Source of the DNA: Knoellia remsis
GTDB lineage: Bacteria > Actinomycetota > Actinomycetes > Actinomycetales > Dermatophilaceae
DNA length: 48,821 nucleotides
Direction of reading: 5' to 3'
Assembly: GCF_003002895.1 (NCBI RefSeq)
Contig: NZ_PVTI01000027.1
Span: 1 to 48,821 of the forward strand
Below the pieces are notes generated by a model. The model was given only the letters and a program-made list of their open reading frames with translations. It searched no databases and was not told the DNA's origin. Of this stretch, positions 43,478-48,821 are shown piece after piece; position 1 is the stretch's first letter, and each line of letters starts with the position of its first letter. The translations under genes were made by a program, and so were the position numbers.

Positions 43478-44142
43478 TGCGCTGGGGCCGGTCGACCGAG
43501 CGCTGGACCCTCCGCCTCACGGGTTCGACTCCGACCGGGGTTCCCGTGCTGCTCCGTCCGGCCCGGCACGACGACGCACGGGAGTACCTCGACCTCCGCT
43601 CCCGCAACCGCGAGTGGTTGGGCCGGTGGGACGCGACCTCGCCCGTCCCCTCGACCGGACCGCGGACCTTCGCCGACCTGGTCGACCACTACCAGGAGGA
43701 GGCGCTGGCCGGACGCATGCTGCCGTTCGTCATCGAGAGCGACGGACGGCTCGTCGGACAGCTCAACGTCAGCAACATCACCCTGGGGTCGTTCCGCTCC
43801 TGCACCGCGGGCTACTGGGTCGCCGAGTCGGCGGCGGGGCGGGGCATCACGCCGACTGCTCTCGCTCTCGTCGCCGACCACGTGTTCGGGGAGCTCGGCC
43901 TGCACCGCCTGGAGATCAACATCCGGCCCGAGAACGCGGCGAGCCTCGCCGTCGTCCGCAAACTCGGGTTCCGGGACGAGGGGCTCCGGCTGCGGATGCT
44001 GCACATCGACGGCGACTGGCGTGACCACCTGTCCTTCGCCCTGACGACCGAGGACCTCGGCGGGCGAACCGTCACGGACCGCCTGACCCACTCGTCACAG
44101 CAGTCACTCGGGCGACACACCGCAGAGGGTCCGACTGCCTGA
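43477..44142 (+). CDS. GNAT acetyltransferase, RimJ-like
   Basis: 221 residues. The GNAT acetyl-CoA motif lies near 110-150 (GYWVAESAAGRGITPTALALVADHVFGELGLHRLEINIRPENAASLAVVRKLGFRDEG), typical of RimJ/RimL N-terminal protein acetyltransferases. In actinobacteria a rimJ-like gene sits between glp/moeA and sepX. Coupled to mog by TGATG. Target protein unknown. Confidence 0.88.
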   Translation: MRWGRSTERWTLRLTGSTPTGVPVLLRPARHDDAREYLDLRSRNREWLGRWDATSPVPSTGPRTFADLVDHYQEEALAGRMLPFVIESDGRLVGQLNVSNITLGSFRSCTAGYWVAESAAGRGITPTALALVADHVFGELGLHRLEINIRPENAASLAVVRKLGFRDEGLRLRMLHIDGDWRDHLSFALTTEDLGGRTVTDRLTHSSQQSLGRHTAEGPTA

Positions 44143-44155
44143 CCTCGCGCACGCA

Positions 44156-44161
44156 TAACGT
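44156..44161 (+). promoter_or_regulatory. leaderless -10 (TAACGT) of sepX
   Basis: TAACGT ends 7 bases before the GTG at 44169 but only 1 base before the GTG at 44163. It therefore supports the second GTG as the real start. Confidence 0.55.
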
Positions 44162-44168
44162 CGTGCTC

Positions 44169-45389
44169 GTGGACCCGAGCAGCCTCATCTTCCTTGTCAT
44201 CATCGGGATCTGGGCTGCCTACTTCGTCCAGTACTGGGTCCGTCGTCGCGAGCACCTCGCCACGATCCGGTCCGTCGACGCCTTCTCCGAGACGATGCGT
44301 GTCCTCGAACGGCGCGCCCCGCTGCCGTCGGTCCACGACGGCGGTCGCGCCCCGCGGACGTATGCCGTGAGCCCCGCCCGCGTCATGCGTCCCGAGGTCA
44401 CCGTCAAGCGCGCCGAGGCGCACACGACGATGACCCTGGACTCGGACGAGGCAGCATCCGCGCCGCGCCTCGCCGGGCAGCGCGGTGGTGTGCGCCCCGG
44501 TGACGCGGTGGTCGCCGCGGGCGAGCGTCGCGCACCCATGGAGGCCGCTGCAGACGACGTGCCGTATGCCGCGATGCACCCGAGCCGCGCCACGCGCGGG
44601 ATCGTCCTGCTCGTCGGTGCTCTCGGCACGGTGGTCTTCGGTGCGCTCGCCGCGTTCGGCGTGCTGCGCTGGTGGTCCTTCGTCGTGCCGCTCGCCATGG
44701 CGATCGGCGGGTTCGTCTGGCTGCGCGCCGGCGTCCAGGGCGAGATTCGGGCCAAGCGTGCCGCTCGCGGCCGCGCCCGCCGCGCCCGGGAGCGGGCTGC
44801 AGCACCGCGCAGCGCCGCCCGACACACGTCGCCGACGAGGTCCGACGCCACCACCGATGACGTGGCCGCTCGTGCCGTGGGTCGGCCCGAGGTCGGGCAC
44901 CACCCGGCTCCTGCCGAGGAGTCGCCGGCGGCGCTGGCCGAGGCCGCGCCGTATGACGCATCGGCCGAAGTCCTCGCCGAGTCGGCCACCGCCGCTCCGG
45001 CCGCTGCCGAGTCGGCCAGCGCCGCTCCGGCCGTCGACACGCCGGAGCCGGTGACGCACGAGCCGGTGGCCTCGCATGAGCCCATGGCTGATGCGGTGCC
45101 GGCGTGGGAGCCCTCCGCCCAGCCGTCGGTTGCCCGGGAGGCCCTCGCGCAGGAGCACGAGATCGCCCTCCCCGAGGTGGACGAGGACGACATCCCGCTC
45201 ACCTGGGACCCGCGGCCGGTGCCGCGCCCGACCTACACGATGAAGGCCCGTGCCGCCGAGCGTCCCGCCCCGGAGCCGGTGCCCGAGACCGGGACCGTCT
45301 CCGCGACGGGAGCCGACGACGGCGGCGAGCGCACGGCATACGACGACGGGTTCGAGACCGCGCCGCAGCGTCGCGTCGCCGGCGCCTGA
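44169..45389 (+). CDS. sepX: divisome protein SepX/GlpR
   Basis: About 406 residues. An N-terminal membrane helix (SLIFLVIIGIWAAYFVQYWV) is followed by the conserved cytoplasmic block RRREHLATIRSVDAFSETMRVLERR. A second pair of membrane segments lies near 142-180 (GIVLLVGALGTVVFGALAAF and VVPLAMAIGGFVWL). A long Ala/Pro/Glu-rich tail ends the protein. This layout and the position after moeA/glp and rimJ fit SepX of Streptomyces and GlpR of Corynebacterium, an actinobacterial divisome membrane protein that binds the gephyrin-like Glp. Start GTG 44169, supported by the -10 spacing. Confidence 0.85.
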   Translation: MDPSSLIFLVIIGIWAAYFVQYWVRRREHLATIRSVDAFSETMRVLERRAPLPSVHDGGRAPRTYAVSPARVMRPEVTVKRAEAHTTMTLDSDEAASAPRLAGQRGGVRPGDAVVAAGERRAPMEAAADDVPYAAMHPSRATRGIVLLVGALGTVVFGALAAFGVLRWWSFVVPLAMAIGGFVWLRAGVQGEIRAKRAARGRARRARERAAAPRSAARHTSPTRSDATTDDVAARAVGRPEVGHHPAPAEESPAALAEAAPYDASAEVLAESATAAPAAAESASAAPAVDTPEPVTHEPVASHEPMADAVPAWEPSAQPSVAREALAQEHEIALPEVDEDDIPLTWDPRPVPRPTYTMKARAAERPAPEPVPETGTVSATGADDGGERTAYDDGFETAPQRRVAGA

Positions 45390-45470
45390 CCGGCGATCAG
45401 CGGGCACCCCGACGGCGCCTGATCGTGCCGCAGCGTCGCGTCGCCGGCGTCTGACCGCGACCGGCGGGCG
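45362..45470 (+). repeat. duplicated 3' end of sepX
   Basis: GCCGCAGCGTCGCGTCGCCG and the next ~20 bases recur 65 bases later (45362 and 45427), so the last codons and stop region of sepX are present twice, the second copy being non-coding. Confidence 0.8.
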
Positions 45471-45485
45471 TCCGACGACCGACGG

Positions 45486-46781
45486 TCAGCTGCCGGGCGC
45501 CTTGTCCTGGAGCTCCTCCTCGGCGAGTCGGCGCTCCTGTTCGGTCTCGTCGCGGGTGCGTTCCCGCTCGGCGAGGGTGAGCATCTCCTCGGCCGTGTCC
45601 GGCAGGTCGGAGCCGTCGAGCAGGTGATGGCCGACGGCGTTGAGGACGGCGATGGTCGGGACGGCGATGAGGGCGCCGACGATGCCGGCGACGACGACAC
45701 CCGCGGCGATGCCGAGGATGACCGCGAGCGGGTGGACGCGCACCGCTCGGCCGAGGAGGAACGGCTGGAGGATGTGCGACTCCATCTGCTGCACGAGGAT
45801 GACGCCGCCGAGCATGAGCAGGGCCTTGACCGGGCCGAGGGCGACGAGGGCGAGCAGCACCGGCACGGCGCCGGAGATGAGCGCACCGATGACCGGGATG
45901 AACGCGCCGAAGAAGACGAGGATGGCGACACCGGACGCGAACGGCACCCCGAGCAGTGCGGCGATGAGTCCGATGCCGAGCGCGTCGGCGGCGGCGACGA
46001 GGATCGTCGCGCGGGTGAAGGCGCTGAGCTGGCCCCACGCGATGATGCCGGAGGAGTGGACTCGCTCGCGGGCAGCGCGGGGGAAGAGCCGGACGACCCA
46101 TGCCCAGATGCGCTCGCCCTCGTAGAGGAAGAAGAACAGCGCGAAGAGGGAGATGAAGAAGCCGGCGATGGTGTGCGAGACCGTGAGCCCGGCCTTCGTC
46201 GCGGTCTGCCCGAGGTTGCCGCTGCCGCTGCTCAGCTGCTCGCGGGCCGTCGCGATCCAGTCCTGCACCTGGGTGTCGGTGATGCCGAAGGTGCTGCGGA
46301 ACCAGTCGCGGATCTGGTCGATGCCCTGACCGACCTGGCTGCTGATGTCGCTGAACTGGGAGGTGAACTGCGACCCGACGAAGCTGAGGATGCCGATGAT
46401 GAGGGCGAAGGTGCCGATGACGGTGAGTCCGGCCGCGAGTCCGGTCGGCATGATGCGGTCGAGGCGCTGGGTGACCGGCCGGAGCAGCGCCGCGAGCAGG
46501 ATCGCGACGATGATCGGGATCGTCACCGTCGACAGGTAGGCGAACAGCCACAGCGCGGCGAGCACGGCGGCGGCGACGACCATGCTGCGCCACGCCCACT
46601 CGCTCGCGGTGCGCACACCCATCGGCACCTTCCAGGCAGCCGGCTGGTGGGTGGGGTCGGTGTCGACGGCGGGGGTGGACGTGCTCGACGGTCCGCTCTC
46701 GGTGACGGCCTGGCTCGAGAGGCGCGGGAGGCCGGCGGGGTCGGCGTGGCCACCCTGGCGGGACGGCATACGAAGTCGCAT
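45486..46781 (-). CDS. AI-2E family transporter
   Basis: 431 residues. A polar N-terminus (1-65) precedes about eight membrane segments. Family motifs include IPIIVAILLAALLRPVTQRLDR near 88, FFFLYEGERIWAWVVRLFP near 222 and the late segment LLMLGGVILVQQMESHILQPFLLGRAVRVHPLAVILGI near 325, typical of the AI-2E/TqsA/PerM superfamily. The C-terminal tail is charged and coiled-coil-like. Members include quorum-signal exporters and ion antiporters, so the substrate is open. ATG start seven bases after TACGCT, a -10 that lies within the GGCATAC motif. Confidence 0.9.
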   Translation of the reverse strand: MRLRMPSRQGGHADPAGLPRLSSQAVTESGPSSTSTPAVDTDPTHQPAAWKVPMGVRTASEWAWRSMVVAAAVLAALWLFAYLSTVTIPIIVAILLAALLRPVTQRLDRIMPTGLAAGLTVIGTFALIIGILSFVGSQFTSQFSDISSQVGQGIDQIRDWFRSTFGITDTQVQDWIATAREQLSSGSGNLGQTATKAGLTVSHTIAGFFISLFALFFFLYEGERIWAWVVRLFPRAARERVHSSGIIAWGQLSAFTRATILVAAADALGIGLIAALLGVPFASGVAILVFFGAFIPVIGALISGAVPVLLALVALGPVKALLMLGGVILVQQMESHILQPFLLGRAVRVHPLAVILGIAAGVVVAGIVGALIAVPTIAVLNAVGHHLLDGSDLPDTAEEMLTLAERERTRDETEQERRLAEEELQDKAPGS

Positions 46782-46798
46782 GTCACTGAGCGTATGCC
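46765..46798 (-). promoter_or_regulatory. inverted motif pair around the AI-2E start and its -10
   Basis: GGCATACG (46765-46772) and CGTATGCC (46791-46798) are perfect inverted copies flanking the start codon at 46781. On the minus strand the distal copy supplies the -10 TACGCT (46794-46789), seven bases before the ATG. Confidence 0.5.
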
Positions 46799-46835
46799 GG
46801 GTCGCGCCGGTTTCGTCGGTGCGCGGGCGCGGTGT

Positions 46836-46841
46836 TAACCT
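46836..46841 (+). promoter_or_regulatory. -10 (TAACCT) of tRNA-Ala
   Basis: TAACCT lies 14 bases before the mature tRNA 5' end, a normal spacing for a tRNA promoter. Confidence 0.5.
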
Positions 46842-46855
46842 GTTCCCCGCTCCAA

Positions 46856-46928
46856 GGGGCTGTGGCGCAGTTGGTAGCGCGTCTCGTTCGCAATGAGAAG
46901 GCCAGGGGTTCGAATCCCCTCAGCTCCA
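46856..46928 (+). tRNA. tRNA-Ala(CGC)
   Basis: 73 bases. The acceptor GGGGCTG pairs with CAGCTCC (one G-T), discriminator A. The anticodon stem TCTCG/TGAGA encloses TTCGCAA, anticodon CGC (reads GCG). The T-arm is AGGGG-TTCGAAT-CCCCT. CC follows, then C, so CCA is not fully encoded. Confidence 0.95.
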
Positions 46929-46938
46929 CCCAGGTCGA

Positions 46939-46967
46939 AGGGCCGGACACGACGCGTGTCCGGCCCT
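46939..46967. terminator. 13-bp perfect hairpin after tRNA-Ala
   Basis: AGGGCCGGACACG (46939-46951) pairs with CGTGTCCGGCCCT (46955-46967) around ACG. It ends the tRNA transcript and can also stop the convergent DUF2200 gene. Confidence 0.85.
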
Positions 46968-46990
46968 CTCGTATGACTGCCTGTGCCTGC

Positions 46991-47332
46991 TCAGGCGCGC
47001 AGGATCTTCTCCATGGGGCGGCCCTTGGCGAGCTCGTCGACGAGCTTGTCGAGGTAGCGGATCTGCTGCATGAGCGGGTCCTCGATCTCCTGGACCTTGA
47101 CCCCGCAGACCGACCCGGTGATGAGCTCGGCCTTAGGGTTGAGCGTTGCGTCCGCGAAGAAGTCGGCGAACGTCGTCTCGTCGTCGAGGTGTCGGCGCAG
47201 CGCCCTCTCGTCGAAGCCGGTGAGCCACTCGATGACCTCGTGCAGCTCGTCGGTGGTGCGGCCCTTCTTCTCGACCTTCGTCACGTAGTGCGGGTAGACC
47301 GACGCGACAGGGACCCCGAAGATGCGGCTCAT
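46991..47332 (-). CDS. DUF2200 family protein
   Basis: 113 residues, nearly all conserved sequence: VASVYPHYVTKVEKKGRTTDELHEVIEWLTGF, then TFADFFADATLNPKAELITGSVCGVKVQEIEDPLMQQIRYLDKLVDELAKGRPMEKIL. It matches the DUF2200 family of small cytoplasmic proteins with unknown function. ATG start six bases after TACCCT, so leaderless. It stands alone between tRNA-Ala and the YihY gene. Confidence 0.93.
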   Translation of the reverse strand: MSRIFGVPVASVYPHYVTKVEKKGRTTDELHEVIEWLTGFDERALRRHLDDETTFADFFADATLNPKAELITGSVCGVKVQEIEDPLMQQIRYLDKLVDELAKGRPMEKILRA

Positions 47333-47338
47333 GCTGCG

Positions 47339-47344
47339 AGGGTA
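47339..47344 (-). promoter_or_regulatory. leaderless -10 (TACCCT) of the DUF2200 gene
   Basis: TACCCT ends 6 bases before the ATG at 47332. Confidence 0.55.
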
Positions 47345-47371
47345 ACCACCTCGCGACCGGCGCCGTCCCGG

Positions 47372-47445
47372 GCGCGGCGCGCCCGCGGCATACGCACACG
47401 TCAACGGCGAGCCTCCGACGCGCGGCGCGCACGCGGCATACGCAC
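47372..47445. repeat. 26-bp direct repeat carrying GGCATACGCAC
   Basis: Copies at 47372-47397 and 47420-47445 begin GCGCGGCGCGC and end CGCGGCATACGCAC, one difference, 48 bases apart, in the divergent gap between DUF2200 and YihY genes. Confidence 0.85.
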
Positions 47446-47489
47446 CTGCGTGCGCAGCGACCGTGCGCCCGGTGTGATGGGATTGAGCC

Positions 47490-48539
47490 GTGGGAGTTGT
47501 CGACCGTCTGGACCGGTTCCAGCGCAAGCACCGGGTGGTCGGCTACCCCATCGCGGTGCTCTACAAGTTCTTCGATGACCAGGCGGGCTATCTCGTCTCG
47601 TTGATGGCGTACTACGCCTTCCTGTCGATCTTCCCGCTGCTGCTCCTGCTGTCGACGCTGCTCGGGTGGGTGCTGCAGAGCAAGCCCGAGTGGCGCGAGC
47701 AGATCATCGACTCGGCCGTCCAGGAGATCCCGGTCATCGGCGCGCAGCTAGGCGACCCGTCGACGCTGCAGGGCAGCCCGTTCGCGATCGTCGTGTCGTC
47801 GCTCGTCGCTCTCTACGGTGGGCTCGGCGTGGGGCAGGCGTTCCAGTACGCGATGAACACCGTGTGGGGCGTGCCGCGCAACTCGCGCCCAAACCCGTTC
47901 GCGGCCCGCGGGCGCAGCTTCGTGCTGCTGCTCAACGTGCTGCTCTTCGTCATCCTCACGACCGGGCTGACGGTCATCGCGTCGACGGATGTGTTCGGGT
48001 CGGCGGAATGGTTCCGGGCCATCGGCGGCAAACGCCTCATCCTCGGCATCGCGTCGTTCGTCATCACGGCGGTCGTCTTCGCGCTCGCGATGCGGCGGGC
48101 GATCGCCAGGCCGGTGACGCTGCGGCAGGTCATGCTCGGCGCGATCGGTTCGGCGCTGACGTGGCAGTTCCTGCAGGTGTTCGGGGTCCGGTTCGTCGAG
48201 GGCGTCATCCAGGGGTCGTCCGCGTCGAACACGGTCTTCGGGATCGTGCTCGGTCTGCTCGCGTTCTTCTATGTCACCGGGCTCGGGATCGTCATGTCGG
48301 CGGAGGCGGATGTGGTGCGCTCCGAGCGGCTGTACCCGCGCGCGCTGATGACGATCTTCACCGACGACGTCGAGCTGACCGAGGGGGATCGGCGCGCGTA
48401 TGCCCGGGCTGCTCGGATCGGGCGGTTCAAGGGGTACCAGCACATCGATGTGCAGTTCGACCCCGACCCCGAGCCGCCGGAGGTGGTCAAGTCCGGATCG
48501 GTGGTGTACGACGGTGATCCGTCGAGGGTTGTGGTTTAG
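47490..48539 (+). CDS. YihY/BrkB-family membrane protein, C-terminus probably altered
   Basis: 349 residues with about six membrane segments. [29 protein letters not shown] near 32, [24 protein letters not shown] near 108 and [33 protein letters not shown] near 250 are typical of the YihY/virulence factor BrkB family, once misnamed RNase BN. The function is uncertain. GTG start with TGGGAT six bases upstream. The last 15-20 residues ([18 protein letters not shown]) appear to be encoded by the end of the IS256-type element, so the native C-terminus may have been replaced. Confidence 0.85.
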   Translation: MGVVDRLDRFQRKHRVVGYPIAVLYKFFDDQAGYLVSLMAYYAFLSIFPLLLLLSTLLGWVLQSKPEWREQIIDSAVQEIPVIGAQLGDPSTLQGSPFAIVVSSLVALYGGLGVGQAFQYAMNTVWGVPRNSRPNPFAARGRSFVLLLNVLLFVILTTGLTVIASTDVFGSAEWFRAIGGKRLILGIASFVITAVVFALAMRRAIARPVTLRQVMLGAIGSALTWQFLQVFGVRFVEGVIQGSSASNTVFGIVLGLLAFFYVTGLGIVMSAEADVVRSERLYPRALMTIFTDDVELTEGDRRAYARAARIGRFKGYQHIDVQFDPDPEPPEVVKSGSVVYDGDPSRVVV

Positions 48540-48821
48540 GCGTTGATGGCGCCGGCGATCAGCTCGGTGGTCACCTCCTCGTTCCCGGCCTGTCCCTCGC
48601 GGGCGATGAGCACGGCGCGGGCGTTCTTGAGGGCTTCGAGGCCGAGGTAGCGGCGTTGTTCGGCCCATTCGTCGTGCTGCTCCGCGAGGACGGCCCCGAC
48701 GAGCCGGATCACGGACTCGCGGTTGGGGAAGATCCCGACGACGTCGGTGCGGCGGCGGATCTCTCGGTTGAGGCGCTCGTTGGGGTTGTTCGACCAGATC
48801 TGGCGCCAGATCTCCTTCGGG
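48482..48821 (-). mobile_element. IS256-family insertion sequence, partial at window edge
   Basis: The transposase C-terminus runs off the right edge. The ~50 bases beyond its stop (minus strand CGTCGTACACCACCGATCC, then GGACTTGACC) resemble the end sequences that I recall for actinobacterial IS256-group elements, which puts the element end near 48482-48492, inside the YihY frame. The exact terminal repeat and target duplication cannot be defined with one end only. Confidence 0.6.
48536..48820 (-). CDS. IS256-family (mutator-type) transposase, C-terminal part
   Basis: 94 residues remain, running off the edge. [20 protein letters not shown] followed by [21 protein letters not shown] and [21 protein letters not shown] is the strongly conserved C-terminal region of IS256-family DDE transposases, including the part around the last catalytic glutamate. 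The frame is open, without visible damage, to a TAA at 48538-48536, which overlaps the convergent YihY stop. The N-terminal two-thirds lie outside the window. Confidence 0.92.
   Translation of the reverse strand, partial: PKEIWRQIWSNNPNERLNREIRRRTDVVGIFPNRESVIRLVGAVLAEQHDEWAEQRRYLGLEALKNARAVLIAREGQAGNEEVTTELIAGAINA

Noticed and set aside
47490-48539. Annotation as ribonuclease BN
   Set aside because: The YihY family was once called RNase BN in error; the sequence is a multi-pass membrane protein without nuclease motifs.

Overview
The window is about 48.8 kb of very GC-rich DNA (roughly 70% or more by eye). It has dense genes, many GTG starts, many ATGA/GTGA overlaps and many apparently leaderless genes. 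Gene content is actinobacterial: bacterial XPB helicase with a separate helicase-associated partner, DUF3027 and DUF2530 proteins, a DtxR-type iron regulator, a c-di-AMP (ydaO-type) leader on an NlpC/P60 gene, an ANTAR regulator and SepX/GlpR. I infer a member of the Micrococcales, perhaps Intrasporangiaceae. The genus is a guess. Apart from an IS256-type transposase at the right edge and one tRNA-linked duplication, the region reads as ordinary chromosome.

Layout. 0.1-6.1 kb: XPB-like helicase, a Pro/Gln-rich membrane protein, a small membrane protein, an HMG-CoA-lyase-type enzyme, a 66-bp tandem repeat and the helicase-associated protein. 6.1-13.6 kb: aldose epimerase, MFS transporter, cold-shock protein with DUF3027 and DUF2530 genes, purine-type permease, and a MarR-MFS-28-residue-peptide operon. 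13.7-18.4 kb: secreted lytic transglycosylase with a KOW-like tail, serC, citrate synthase and a hotdog-fold protein. 18.4-23.7 kb: MFS transporter, DtxR regulator, two secreted cell-wall hydrolases with shared architecture, and a DsbA-like protein. 23.7-28.5 kb: two overlapping AraC regulators, a GAF-ANTAR protein, tRNA-Arg(CCU) with a 49-bp duplication, and an MFS transporter. 28.6-32.7 kb: a 1275-residue helicase-nuclease with a coupled 86-residue protein. 32.9-39.7 kb: mscL, a SAF-domain protein, an FmdB zinc ribbon, a K+/H+ antiporter, penicillin acylase and 5-formyl-THF cyclo-ligase. 39.7-45.4 kb: UDP-glucose pyrophosphorylase, moeA/glp, moaC, mog, a RimJ-like acetyltransferase and sepX. 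45.5-48.8 kb: AI-2E-type permease, tRNA-Ala(CGC), DUF2200, a YihY-family protein and an IS256-family transposase fragment.

Two window-wide patterns stand out. First, the heptamer GTATGCC (or its complement GGCATAC) occurs about 55 times, split almost evenly between orientations. A base-composition estimate predicts only about five. It sits in genes, intergenic hairpins, tandem repeats and protein linkers, and it brings in rare codons (TAT for Tyr, ATA for Ile). Second, at least thirteen genes show a TANNNT -10 hexamer 6 or 7 bases before the start codon, which is the signature of leaderless mRNAs. This spacing was used to choose several starts.

Functional themes are envelope and division control (lytic transglycosylase, M15-like and NlpC/P60 hydrolases, Glp/SepX, UDP-glucose synthesis, MscL), nucleic-acid helicases, molybdenum cofactor synthesis, and small-molecule transport.
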